Part shown: piece by piece, positions 1 through 8,938 of the stretch
Numbering within the stretch: the stretch's first letter is position 1
How the letters are laid out: every line of letters starts with the position of its first letter
Source of the DNA: G963665975 sp963665975
GTDB taxonomy: Bacteria > Bacteroidota > Rhodothermia > Rhodothermales > Bin80
Direction: 5' to 3'
Assembly: GCA_963665975.1 (NCBI GenBank)
Contig: OY762508.1
Coordinates: 3,720,001-3,784,000, forward strand
Length of the DNA stretch: 64,000 nucleotides
Translations under genes and position numbers: made by a program
The notes under the pieces: generated by a model
The model's database searches: none
Told to the model about the DNA's origin: nothing
What the model saw: the letters and a program-made list of their open reading frames with translations, nothing else

Positions 1-1
1 T

Positions 2-1399
2 CCCGACAGGTGGAATCGCGACACGGATACCAAGATTGTCATCTTCGACGCGTCGGGCAGCACGGAGTTGGCGGACGATGACGATGGCGGCAACGACTGG
101 TATTCGAAGGTCTCGCATACCGCGTCGGAGGACGGGATGGTGTACGTCCAGATTCGGACTAGTCGGGATACAGCAGGTGCCGATGACCGCAGTATGAACC
201 GGGGAGACTACCTCTTATACATCACGGTCACCTCGGAAGAGGTGGAGCCCAACAACACGTTCGCGGAAGCCGACGCCAATCCGCTTCCCACCGGCTTCAT
301 TGAAGCGGCCTTTGATGCCGATGGCGGCGATCAGGTGGACATCTTCAAGCTGTCCCTGCAGGCGGACTGGATCTACCACGTACGCACGCGGAAGCCCGAA
401 GGAGGTTACGGCGGCGGCTTCTCCGCTCGTCTGGTCAAGGCCAGTGACACGGAAACCAATCTACTGGACGCGGACAACCGGGGCTACAACACCCGGTATT
501 CGGGTGACAACCTGAAGCTGAATATCATTCCCGATGAAACGGGCGATTACTTCCTCGAACTCACGGGAGATGGTTCTGGAGATTACCAGGTGGGTATGAA
601 AGGCCGCGACATTACCGAGCTCAAGACCAAGGGCGAGCCCAATAACACCGTGGCGGAGGCTGATGCCATGGGGGCCCAGGAGTTTAACATGCCGGGCGCC
701 CCCACCACCTACATGCTCTACAATGAGAATTTCGCGTGGGATGCGGCGCAACACCCGATCTCAGCCAGGTGGGGAGACGACATCGATATCTATCGGTACG
801 ATCTAATGGCAGGCGACACCCTCATCGCGGAATCCATGCCCGTAGACGGGCCGCTGTGGCCACGCGACTATGATGGCTACATGCGCTTGCTTTCAGCTAC
901 CGGCGACACGCTCGTCAGTAATGACGACGGCGGGTTCGACTGGCACTCGAGGATAGAGTTTGTCCCCGAGGAGGCCGGGTCCTATTTCGTAATGCTGCAT
1001 TCGCAGGACTACGGTGGCGATAATGGCGGCGATATTGGCGGCGGAACCGACCGCGATCCGTCGCGAGGCGAATACAACCTGTCCGTTTCCTTGAAGGGCA
1101 TGGTCGTAACTGCACTCGAGAGCGACGAAGTGCCGGAGGAATTCGTGCTGCATCAGAATTACCCCAACCCCTTCAACCCGGTGACGACCATTAGCTACTC
1201 GTTGCCTGAGGCACGCAACGTAACGCTCACGGTGTACAACGTACTTGGACAGCGGGTGGCGGTTCTTGTGGACCAATACCGTACTGCAGGGACGTTCGTG
1301 GTGAACTTCGATGCCTCTCGTCTGGCATCCGGCCTGTATATGTACCAGTTGCGGGCGGGTGATCATGTGCAGAATAAGTCCATGATCCTGATCAAATAG
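2..1399 (+). CDS. Secreted PPC-repeat protein with T9SS sorting domain, 5' end outside window
   Basis: The reading frame is open at the left edge, so the start and signal peptide are missing. The visible 465 residues hold three acidic beta-rich repeats of the bacterial pre-peptidase C-terminal (PPC) type. These have EPNNT linker motifs (VEPNNTFAEAD, GEPNNTVAEAD) and aspartate-rich turns (DDDDGGND, SNDDGGFDW), which suggest calcium binding. The last 80 residues are a classic type IX secretion sorting domain (LHQNYPNPFNPVTTISYSLP, then VYNVLGQRVAVLVD and SGLYMYQL). The protein is therefore probably exported by T9SS and held on the cell surface or released. PPC domains usually flank proteases or other hydrolases. 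Any catalytic domain would lie upstream of the window, so the activity is unknown. Confidence 0.85.
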   Translation, partial: PDRWNRDTDTKIVIFDASGSTELADDDDGGNDWYSKVSHTASEDGMVYVQIRTSRDTAGADDRSMNRGDYLLYITVTSEEVEPNNTFAEADANPLPTGFIEAAFDADGGDQVDIFKLSLQADWIYHVRTRKPEGGYGGGFSARLVKASDTETNLLDADNRGYNTRYSGDNLKLNIIPDETGDYFLELTGDGSGDYQVGMKGRDITELKTKGEPNNTVAEADAMGAQEFNMPGAPTTYMLYNENFAWDAAQHPISARWGDDIDIYRYDLMAGDTLIAESMPVDGPLWPRDYDGYMRLLSATGDTLVSNDDGGFDWHSRIEFVPEEAGSYFVMLHSQDYGGDNGGDIGGGTDRDPSRGEYNLSVSLKGMVVTALESDEVPEEFVLHQNYPNPFNPVTTISYSLPEARNVTLTVYNVLGQRVAVLVDQYRTAGTFVVNFDASRLASGLYMYQLRAGDHVQNKSMILIK

Positions 1400-1410
1400 A
1401 CGAGATCATT

Positions 1411-1464
1411 TCCGGGCGCGCAGGCGCAGGGGTCATATTGGCTGATTGCTCCTGCGCGTCCGGG
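1411..1464 (+). terminator. Long stem-loop after the PPC-repeat gene
   Basis: GC-rich inverted repeat starting 11 bases after the stop codon: TCCGGGCGCGCAGG on the left pairs imperfectly with CCTGCGCGTCCGGGA on the right. There is no clear T-run, so it is a terminator by position and stem strength only. Confidence 0.5.
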
Positions 1465-1543
1465 AATCTGCACCACTGTCGGACTGGAGAGGTGCTGCAC
1501 GCTTTCCAGATCACCTGGCCCGGCTCTACAGGCGGGTAGGTAA

Positions 1544-1573
1544 GCTGGGCCTCGCACCGCGTGCGGGCCCAGC
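1544..1573 (+). terminator. Second GC-rich hairpin before the SurA-like gene
   Basis: GCTGGGCCTCGCAC pairs with GTGCGGGCCCAGC around a tiny loop and is followed by TTCGTCATT. It lies 21 bases before the next start codon. It could be a terminator for the upstream gene or a 5' structure that affects translation of the downstream one. Confidence 0.4.
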
Positions 1574-1594
1574 TTCGTCATTGCGCCGGAGCAG

Positions 1595-3127
1595 ATGGCA
1601 CGCTTCCTTCTTATTGCGGTCCTGGCTCTCTCTCTGACAAGTTGCAAAGAGAGGCAGAATGAAGACCAGGTTCTTGCACGAATCGGTGACAAGACCATTA
1701 CGGTCGAAGAATTCAGGCTCAACTATGCTTTCGGCCACGGGCACCTGCGCCGGGGAGAGGATCCACGCCGAGGGTATCTGAATCTGATGATCCTCGAAAA
1801 AGCCCTGGCGCTGGAGGCCGAAGAGGCGCATCTCGATACGGCCCAGGCCGTCATCCATGCGATGCACACGTTGCGCGAAGAGCTCCTGATTGAGCGCGTC
1901 TTTGAAGAGAAGGTCCTCGCAAACATAAGTGTATCGGACGACGAGATTCGTGAGGAGATAAATCGGGCAGCAGTACGATTCCGATTCCGGTTCCTTCCCG
2001 CACGCACAGAAGCAGAGGCGTATGAGGTGCGGGAAAAAATGCGCGAGAAAGGATTTGCGCGGGTTTGGCGGGAGGATCGCGAGGCCTTCGCCGAAATCAA
2101 CATTGCAGAAGGAGAATTGACGTCACCGCTCCTGGGTGCGGACGAAATTGATCCGGCTGTGCTGGCAATACTCAAGGACCTCGATATCCACACCCCGTCC
2201 GAGCCCGTGCAATACAATGGGCATTGGTATGTCTTCGAGGTAATCGACATCCAACGGACGCCGCTCTCCGAGGCTGACTATATGCAGAGAGCATCGACGC
2301 ATCGCAAGAGAATCTACAATCGGAAGGCGCTGGCAGCGGGTCAGGCGTACGTAGGGGAGACGATGGAGCCGCTTAAGGTCACAACGAAGCGACCGGGCTT
2401 CGAAGTGCTGGGCAGAGCTCTCTGGGAGTGGTACCGCGCCCAGACTCCGCAGCGCAATTTGCTCCACTACATCAATGACCGAAATTGGGATACGTCGTAC
2501 ATCCGGCAACTGGTCGAGCACTACGATACGGAGCTTGTGCGCTTCGGAAATGAACAATGGACCATTCACACGTTTCTGAAGCAATTCACGCCGGGACGTT
2601 ACGTGCTGCGCGCACGCGATCCCGCGGCATTCACGGCGAGACTGGCAGATGTGGTGGCCCTGGTCGTACGTGATGCTGTCCTGCTACGGGTTGCGGAAGA
2701 GGAACGTCTGGACCGCCAGTCGCAATTTCAGCGCTCTCTTGAGCTTTGGCGGGACCAATGGATGTTCCAGGAATACCGGCGACAGTTGCTGGCTACTTCC
2801 GATACGAGTAATAGTGCAGTGAAGGCCTATTATGACCGCAAGGATTCTACGATGGAAGGCAGCTTTTACCCGTATGAGCAACTGGATAGCCAGGGTAGGG
2901 ATAAAATCAGGGACAGGATGATGCAGGAATGGATGGGGCACTACGCTGATAGTATTGCCGCACGGTATGATGTGTCCATCAACGAATCCGCCCTGGACAC
3001 GCTGACATTGTCTACTTCGCGCGCAAATCCATCTCTCACGGTGCATTTGTTGAAAAGTAACTCCAACAAGATGCCTTTCCCTATTGTGGATCCTGGCTGG
3101 AGGTCCGAAGCTGGTAACCGGCGGTAG
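1595..3127 (+). CDS. SurA/parvulin-like lipoprotein (periplasmic foldase candidate)
   Basis: 510 residues. It opens with a lipoprotein signal peptide (MARFLLIAVLALSLTSC, lipid-modified Cys17). The next residues, QVLARIGDKTITVEEFR, are the usual N-terminal segment of SurA/PrsA-type peptidyl-prolyl isomerase proteins. A long charged helical region follows (residues 50-150), then a region with weak parvulin character (about 120-220, including EPVQYNGHWYVFEVIDI). The rest is helical and unrecognised. A role in folding outer-membrane or exported proteins would suit a genome with TonB receptors and T9SS cargo. The parvulin active site is not clearly conserved, so it may be a chaperone without isomerase activity. 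It stands alone, with hairpins upstream and 327 non-coding bases downstream. Confidence 0.65.
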   Translation: MARFLLIAVLALSLTSCKERQNEDQVLARIGDKTITVEEFRLNYAFGHGHLRRGEDPRRGYLNLMILEKALALEAEEAHLDTAQAVIHAMHTLREELLIERVFEEKVLANISVSDDEIREEINRAAVRFRFRFLPARTEAEAYEVREKMREKGFARVWREDREAFAEINIAEGELTSPLLGADEIDPAVLAILKDLDIHTPSEPVQYNGHWYVFEVIDIQRTPLSEADYMQRASTHRKRIYNRKALAAGQAYVGETMEPLKVTTKRPGFEVLGRALWEWYRAQTPQRNLLHYINDRNWDTSYIRQLVEHYDTELVRFGNEQWTIHTFLKQFTPGRYVLRARDPAAFTARLADVVALVVRDAVLLRVAEEERLDRQSQFQRSLELWRDQWMFQEYRRQLLATSDTSNSAVKAYYDRKDSTMEGSFYPYEQLDSQGRDKIRDRMMQEWMGHYADSIAARYDVSINESALDTLTLSTSRANPSLTVHLLKSNSNKMPFPIVDPGWRSEAGNRR

Positions 3128-3454
3128 GTACGGCTCATCGAGGCGTTCCTGCAATCTCGAATGATCGCACATTGATCCCTCTCGTCCCGGCAAGATCACA
3201 ATGCAAGATTCAGTGGGATTGCGGTATTCAGCGTGCATCGATTGCTGTCTTGGAAGGTCCGATCCATCCTGCCCGACTACCTACTCGTGCGAGTTTGGTG
3301 TACTTAGTGGATGCCATGGCACCCACCAATAAAAGGGAGAACTTCCGGTTTGGTTACGGGTCACACTTAAGTTGCTTCTGGGAGCTGCGGCCATCATCCG
3401 AAAGAGGCAATTTGGGGTCGTAGCGAGCGGAGTAGCGCAACGGGATAGACAACC
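3128..3454. other. Intergenic region upstream of phnW
   Basis: No convincing gene; the short open frames have no protein-like composition. It must hold the promoter for phnW and perhaps the whole phosphonate operon. I see no clear TAnnTTTG box, operator or riboswitch. Confidence 0.4.
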
Positions 3455-4597
3455 ATGCATAGCATTTCAGGCAAGCCACGGCTGTTGTTTACGCCCGGTC
3501 CGCTGACGACAGGGGTTTCAACAAAGGAGGCCATGCTTCGCGATCTTGGTTCGCGCGACACGGCCTTCATCGAAATTGTACGCGATATCCGGCAGCGCCT
3601 GCTCCAGATCGCTGGCGTGTCAAAAGAGGATGGCTACGAAGCCATCCTGATGCAGGGCAGTGGCACGTTCGGCCTTGAGTCCGTCGTGTCGTCGACGGTG
3701 CCCCGGGACGGAAGGATGCTTATCCTCGTCAATGGAGCCTATGGCGAGCGGATCGTCACCATGGCGCGTGTCCTAGACATTGATGTACGGGTGATTCGGT
3801 TTGCCGAAAACACCCCGGTCGATGTCGGAAGCATCCAGCGTGCGCTTGCCGAAGACTCGGGCATCACGCACGTTTCAGTTGTCCACTGCGAGACTACGAC
3901 CGGCCTTCTTAATCCTGTTGAGGAGCTGGGTGCTGTTGTGTGCGATGCTGGCTGCCACTATTTCGTAGACGCCATGAGCAGTCTGGGCGGCATGCCACTG
4001 CACATGGAGTCTGCGGGAATTGATTTCCTGGTTACATCTGCGAACAAGTGCCTCGAAGGCGTACCGGGTTTTTCCATCGTCCTCGCCCGGCGTGCGGCGC
4101 TCCTCGCCACGGAAGGCCCCGCACGATCGCTGAGCCTTGACCTGCACGCGCAGTGGCGCGGCATCGAAAGAAACGGCCAGTTTCGCTTCACGCCGCCTAC
4201 CCATACTCTCCTCGCCCTTGAACAGGCGCTCCGGGATCTGGAAGCGGAAGGCGGTGTCACGGGCCGCGCTGCACGCTACAAGGAGAACCACGCGCAGCTG
4301 GTCGGTGGCATGGAAGAGATGGGCTTCAACGTGTACCTTGCACCGGAGCATCAATCGCATATTATTACGTCATTCCGGTATCCCGACCACCCGTTGTTCG
4401 TTTTTGAGACCTTCTACAAGAAGCTTGGCCGGAAGGGCTTTGTCGTGTATCCTGGTAAGTTGACACATGCAGATACATTTCGCATCGGAAATATCGGCCA
4501 GATCTTCCCGCGTGATATCGGCCGATTGCTTGACGGCATCCGCGAGACACTTGAAGAAATGAATATGGGCTTCAGGTCTGCTCTGGCCTCGGCCTAA
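3455..4597 (+). CDS. phnW: 2-aminoethylphosphonate--pyruvate transaminase
   Basis: 380-residue class V (fold type I) PLP aminotransferase. It moves the amino group of 2-aminoethylphosphonate (AEP) to pyruvate, giving phosphonoacetaldehyde and alanine. Family hallmarks are the start (LLFTPGPLTTGVSTKEAMLRD), LMQGSGTFGLESVVSS, the PLP-binding aspartate in YFVDAMSSLGG and the Schiff-base lysine in SANKCLEGVPGFS. Length is normal for PhnW. No phosphonatase (PhnX) follows. Instead phnA and phnY lie downstream, so the aldehyde is probably oxidised and then hydrolysed. Translation starts at ATG 3455, the only start that keeps the conserved N terminus; the ribosome binding site before it is weak. Confidence 0.95.
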   Translation: MHSISGKPRLLFTPGPLTTGVSTKEAMLRDLGSRDTAFIEIVRDIRQRLLQIAGVSKEDGYEAILMQGSGTFGLESVVSSTVPRDGRMLILVNGAYGERIVTMARVLDIDVRVIRFAENTPVDVGSIQRALAEDSGITHVSVVHCETTTGLLNPVEELGAVVCDAGCHYFVDAMSSLGGMPLHMESAGIDFLVTSANKCLEGVPGFSIVLARRAALLATEGPARSLSLDLHAQWRGIERNGQFRFTPPTHTLLALEQALRDLEAEGGVTGRAARYKENHAQLVGGMEEMGFNVYLAPEHQSHIITSFRYPDHPLFVFETFYKKLGRKGFVVYPGKLTHADTFRIGNIGQIFPRDIGRLLDGIRETLEEMNMGFRSALASA

Positions 4598-4911
4598 ATA
4601 CAGCATGGCTGTGTGCTGTGCTGCCGGGAGTGTATTCATGGGCCGGCGCATCCAGCAATACTACGTGTCGTAATGCTCCCTGCCGCGTACATTATCTTGT
4701 CGCAGTACGCACTGATATTCACCGAAGCGCCGAACGGAACGGGCGTTGGGCATCACATGCGCGCCGCGTCCGGTGGCCATTCGTCAACACGGGAATCGTG
4801 CCTATGCGGTTCAGCCTTGGAGATTGCACCAGACTCCTGCGGGGTGCCAGGTGCATCGGGTATTGGACTTCAACAGAGCGTAGAATCTCACCTAAACCTG
4901 GATTCAGGACC
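4598..4911. other. Non-coding gap between phnW and the phosphodiesterase lipoprotein
   Basis: The downstream frame is open for most of this stretch, but its translation is rich in Arg, Cys and Trp and lacks any domain. The real start is the ATG at 4912, where a lipoprotein signal begins. A second promoter may lie here; no motif was recognised. Confidence 0.45.
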
Positions 4912-7398
4912 ATGAAGCACTTCACTTTGCACTGGCGTACATGGAGTCTCGCCCCTGCACTCATTCTAATGTCTTGCTCCCTCGCGCCGTCGCAGAATGC
5001 CGCCGACACAGCGCGCGTCGTAGTGATCGGCGTGGACGGTATGAGCCCGGACGGCATTCGCAATGCCGATACGCCACACATGGACAGCCTTATGGCAACC
5101 GGCGCGTACAGCTTCGGGGCCCGTGCCGTACGTCCCACATCCAGCAGCCAGAACTGGGCATCCATGATCATGGGGGCGGGCCCCGAACAGCACGGCGTTA
5201 CATCCAACACCTGGGAGCGGGATCATTACAGCATTGAGCCAACGGCGCGCGGTGTGGGAGTTCTGTTTCCTTCCATATTCGATCTCTTGCACCAGCAGAG
5301 GCCTTCTGCGGTAAGCGCGTCCATATACGACTGGGGCCCAATCGGACGTCTCTACAACAAGGAGGCTGTCACCGTTGACGTGGATGGCGACGGTCCTCAA
5401 GGAACCACCGATGCCGCGGTGCGCATTCTTTCCGAAGAGTCACCGGCGCTGACCTTCATCCACCTGGATCATGTGGATGGCGCTGGCCATACGCATGGTC
5501 ATGGCACGGCCGACTACTACGCCTCCATTGAGGAGGCAGATAGGTATATAGGCGAAATTCTTGCAGCGCTGGAGGCGGCGGGGCATAGGGATGATGTCAC
5601 CATCATCATTTCCGCTGACCACGGTGGAAAGGGTATGGGTCACGGAGGTGACTCAATGGACGAACTGGAAATCCCATGGATTATCAATGGCCCGGGAATT
5701 ATTGCGGGCAAGCAGATATTGGATCCGATCACGACGTATGATACGGCGGCGACAGTCGCCTACGTGCTGGGTCTGGAGCCCCCCTACGCCTGGATAGCCC
5801 GCCCTGTCTACGGCGCCTTCGAAGATCCCATGCGGCCGGAGCCCATAGCACCGGGTCCGGCGGAAATCGGCCACGTCGTGGTGATCGGTGTAGATGCGCT
5901 AAGCCCTGACGGGATCCAGAAAGCCCATACGCCCGTGATGACGAGCATGATCGAAGGCGGCGCCTACAGCTTTGGTGCGCGCGCTGTGCTCACAACATCA
6001 AGCAGCCAGAACTGGGCATCGATGATCATGGGTGCCTCTCCGGTGCAACATGGCATTGCGTCAAACGCCTGGGAGCCGGACAGTTTTTCCATTGTGCCGA
6101 CAGCCACTGGTCCGGAAGACCGGTTCCCCTCCATATTTTCCGTGCTTCGCACCGCCGAGCCGGATGCCTACATAGCCTCTATCTATGACTGGGGAGGGTT
6201 CGGAAGGCTGTTTCCCCATAGCGTTGTGGATGTGGCCATTGATGGAGAAGGCCCGCAAGACACGGCCGATCGGGCTCGCGAGCAATTCGTGGAACACCGG
6301 CCGCGACTGACCTTCATCCATCTTGACCATGTGGACCATGCCGGCCACACGTACGGGCATGGATCGGACATGTATTACGCCTCGGTAGAAGAGGCGGACC
6401 GGCTTATCGGAGAGGTGTTGGCTGCCCTGGAAGAGGCGGAGATGGCAGAGCGGACGCTGGTGATCGTCTCTTCCGATCACGGTGGTCGGGACAAGGGTCA
6501 TGGAGGCGAGTCCATGGCCGAGGTGGAAATTCCCTGGATTGCGTACGGGTCTGGAGTCGTGGCGGGCAAGGCCCTTTCGGTTCCCATCAACACCTATGAC
6601 ACCGCCGCAACGGTGCTCTTCGCGCTCGGCATTGCGCCGCCTGATGCCTGGATCGCTCGGCCCGTGGTATCCGCGTTCGAAAGCCACCACGACGCTTCGG
6701 AATCCAGCGCGGCCTATGTTCCGGCGCCACGCATCAAGCCGCTGGGGAGCCTGGAGCTTCTGACGGAGTCGCCGATCATTACCATGACAGCGAACGATCC
6801 CGCGGCGGAGATTCGTTACACCGTCGATGGTGGGGAGCCGAATGCGACTTCGACCCTGTACACCGATGCTTTCTCAGCCCCCGTCAACGGACAAGTTCGC
6901 GCCAGGGCTTTCAAGGGCGCGACTGCAAGCCGGATCTCTCATACGAGTTTTCGAATAGTCCCTGAGGGGCAGGAAAAGCGCGTGGCCTATGCGTATTTCG
7001 AAGGCGAATGGGAAATGCTTCCCGATTTCAGCCAGCTCCAGCCCGTTCATTCAGGTATGACCTATGAAATCCATCTGGGTGGCGTAGAGAATCGACGCGA
7101 GGATCACTATGCCGTACGGTTCGAGGGTCTTATACAAGTGGACCTGGCAGGCCAGCATACCTTCTACGTGCGTTCCGACGATGGAACCAAGCTGTACATA
7201 GACGGAACGGAGGTCGTAACCAACGACGGAACCCACGGAGTGCTGGAGGACTATGGTAATATAGCGCTGGAAGCGGGCACCCACACCGTAGTGGTCGAGT
7301 ACTTTGAGGATTCTGGGGGAGAGCATCTGGAGGTGCATTACAAGGGGCCGGGGATCAATCGACAGATGATGTCCTACGACGTATTTTTGTCGCCTTGA
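4912..7398 (+). CDS. Lipoprotein with two tandem AP-superfamily phosphodiesterase domains plus PA14
   Basis: 828 residues. The lipoprotein signal ends LILMSC. Two homologous alkaline-phosphatase-superfamily domains of the type I phosphodiesterase class follow, at about residues 35-310 and 320-590. Each has the metal-site Asp (VIGVDGM and VIGVDAL), a TSSSQNWASMIMG nucleophile segment, HLDHVDxAGHTxGHG, and (S)xDHGGxxxGHGG. The C-terminal part holds a chitobiase-like segment (IRYTVDGGEPNATSTLY, about 615-680) and a PA14 domain (YFEGEWEMLPDF to FEDSGGEHLEVHY, about 685-825) that may bind carbohydrate. Both copies keep the metal and nucleophile motifs, so both may be active. Lying between phnW and pbfA, it could hydrolyse phosphonate or phosphate esters at the surface to release aminophosphonates. 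The substrate is inference. Its stop overlaps a possible TTG start of the next gene, so the two are co-transcribed. Confidence 0.85.
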   Translation: MKHFTLHWRTWSLAPALILMSCSLAPSQNAADTARVVVIGVDGMSPDGIRNADTPHMDSLMATGAYSFGARAVRPTSSSQNWASMIMGAGPEQHGVTSNTWERDHYSIEPTARGVGVLFPSIFDLLHQQRPSAVSASIYDWGPIGRLYNKEAVTVDVDGDGPQGTTDAAVRILSEESPALTFIHLDHVDGAGHTHGHGTADYYASIEEADRYIGEILAALEAAGHRDDVTIIISADHGGKGMGHGGDSMDELEIPWIINGPGIIAGKQILDPITTYDTAATVAYVLGLEPPYAWIARPVYGAFEDPMRPEPIAPGPAEIGHVVVIGVDALSPDGIQKAHTPVMTSMIEGGAYSFGARAVLTTSSSQNWASMIMGASPVQHGIASNAWEPDSFSIVPTATGPEDRFPSIFSVLRTAEPDAYIASIYDWGGFGRLFPHSVVDVAIDGEGPQDTADRAREQFVEHRPRLTFIHLDHVDHAGHTYGHGSDMYYASVEEADRLIGEVLAALEEAEMAERTLVIVSSDHGGRDKGHGGESMAEVEIPWIAYGSGVVAGKALSVPINTYDTAATVLFALGIAPPDAWIARPVVSAFESHHDASESSAAYVPAPRIKPLGSLELLTESPIITMTANDPAAEIRYTVDGGEPNATSTLYTDAFSAPVNGQVRARAFKGATASRISHTSFRIVPEGQEKRVAYAYFEGEWEMLPDFSQLQPVHSGMTYEIHLGGVENRREDHYAVRFEGLIQVDLAGQHTFYVRSDDGTKLYIDGTEVVTNDGTHGVLEDYGNIALEAGTHTVVVEYFEDSGGEHLEVHYKGPGINRQMMSYDVFLSP

Positions 7399-7427
7399 AT
7401 ACCGCGTCCTTTTTGTCACTGACCAGT

Positions 7428-8804
7428 ATGGAGCACGAGCGCGTCAGCCGGAATTTACTTTCTGAGGGTGATGTGAATACTTCGCCGCACCGCGCCGCTT
7501 GGGCTGCTGCGCACATCGACGAAGAGACACAGACCCTCCTGGACGAGGACGCCCGCTATTTCCTGCATCAGTCGCTATCCACGCCCTGCCTGAATGTTCT
7601 GCGGGCGTGTGACGGCGTCTATATTGAGGATCACCAGGGCCGGCGGTTGATGGATTTTCACGGCAATTGGGTGCATCAGGTGGGCTTCCGCAACCCGCAG
7701 GTGATAGAGGCCATAACGGCGCAATTGCAGAAGCTGCCATTCTGTACGCGTCGATACACAAACAAAGCCGCTATCGATCTGGCCAGAAAGCTGACCTCTT
7801 TGGCACCCGGTGCGCTGAACAAGGTGCTGTTTGCTCCTGGAGGCGCATTGGCAATGGGTATGGCGCTGAAGCTGGCGCGCATGGCCACCGGACGCTTCAA
7901 GACGGTTTCGATGTGGGATTCCTTTCACGGTGCTTCGCTGGATGCGATTTCCGTGGGAGGGGAGGCCATTTTTCGCCGTGGCATAGGACCTTTGCTCCCG
8001 GGTACGGAGCACGTGCCGCCACCCAGTCCAAGTCGCTGCCCTTTCGACTGTGGTCGCCAATGTTCGCTGAAATGTGCCGAATACATTGAATATGTCTTGG
8101 AGAAAGAGGGTGATGTGGCGGCGGTCATAGCAGAGACCGTGCGCAGCACGCCGTATATCCCTCCTCCCGAATACTGGCGGAAAGTCAGACAGGCATGTGA
8201 CCGGCACGGGGCGCTACTGATACTGGATGAAATTCCGCATGCCTTGGGACGAACGGGCACGATGTTTACCTGCGAGCATTACGGCATTACGCCCGACATC
8301 CTGGTGATCGGAAAGGGGCTGGGTGGAGGCATCTTCCCGCTTGCCGCCATGCTTGCCCGAGAAGATCTGGACGTGGCGAGGGATCGTGCGCTGGGGCACT
8401 ACACGCACGAGAAAAATCCTGTTGCCTGCGCTGCGGCCCTGGCGACCATCCGCTATCTGGAAACGGGAGGCATTCTGGATCATGTGCGCAATCTTGGAGT
8501 GTGGACGCTGGAGCGGATGCATGCCATGATGAAGCGCCACGCATTGATAGGCAGCGTCTCGGGGCTGGGCCTGATGCTTGGCATGGAATTGGTCAAGGAC
8601 CGAAAAACCATGGAGCCGGCTTTGGAGGCGGCCGAAAAGGTCATGTACGGCGCTTTGTCCCGGGGACTCAGCTTCAAGGTGACTATGGGCAACATCCTGC
8701 TTTTGGTGCCGGCCCTCACCGTTACCCGAGAGGAAATGGGCAAGGCGCTTGATATATTGGAGACTTGCATTGCAGATGTCGAAAAAGGTAATGGCGTGCG
8801 GTAG
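7428..8804 (+). CDS. pbfA: (R)-1-hydroxy-2-aminoethylphosphonate ammonia-lyase (class III aminotransferase fold)
   Basis: 458 residues from ATG 7428 (an in-frame TTG at 7395 overlaps the previous stop). It has the PLP class III fold: LMDFHGNWVHQVGF, PFCTRRYTNKAAIDLA, LLILDEIPHALGRTG and the lysine in ILVIGKGLGGGIFPLAA. Resemblance to the PbfA subgroup rests on the N-terminal FLHQSLSTPCLNVLRACDG segment and on position between phnW and phnA. PbfA enzymes eliminate ammonia from (R)-1-hydroxy-2-aminoethylphosphonate and give phosphonoacetaldehyde, the same product as PhnW. The Cys-rich segment FDCGRQCSLKCAEYIEYV (about 206-225) is notable. The alternative is an ordinary omega-aminotransferase acting on an aminophosphonate. 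Confidence 0.8.
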   Translation: MEHERVSRNLLSEGDVNTSPHRAAWAAAHIDEETQTLLDEDARYFLHQSLSTPCLNVLRACDGVYIEDHQGRRLMDFHGNWVHQVGFRNPQVIEAITAQLQKLPFCTRRYTNKAAIDLARKLTSLAPGALNKVLFAPGGALAMGMALKLARMATGRFKTVSMWDSFHGASLDAISVGGEAIFRRGIGPLLPGTEHVPPPSPSRCPFDCGRQCSLKCAEYIEYVLEKEGDVAAVIAETVRSTPYIPPPEYWRKVRQACDRHGALLILDEIPHALGRTGTMFTCEHYGITPDILVIGKGLGGGIFPLAAMLAREDLDVARDRALGHYTHEKNPVACAAALATIRYLETGGILDHVRNLGVWTLERMHAMMKRHALIGSVSGLGLMLGMELVKDRKTMEPALEAAEKVMYGALSRGLSFKVTMGNILLLVPALTVTREEMGKALDILETCIADVEKGNGVR

Positions 8805-8938
8805 TGGAGCCGCGTACCAGCACCCGCAGTCGGTTTAGAGCAGCCTCGCGAAATAAACGAAACTGGCCATATCAGACTAAGCATGCCTGCATCCATGCCA
8901 GCCATGGAGGAATGCGGCGTTCGCAGATAATCAATCCC

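Noticed and set aside
3172..3423. 83-residue open frame upstream of phnW
   Set aside because: No start-site support and no protein-like pattern; treated as intergenic.
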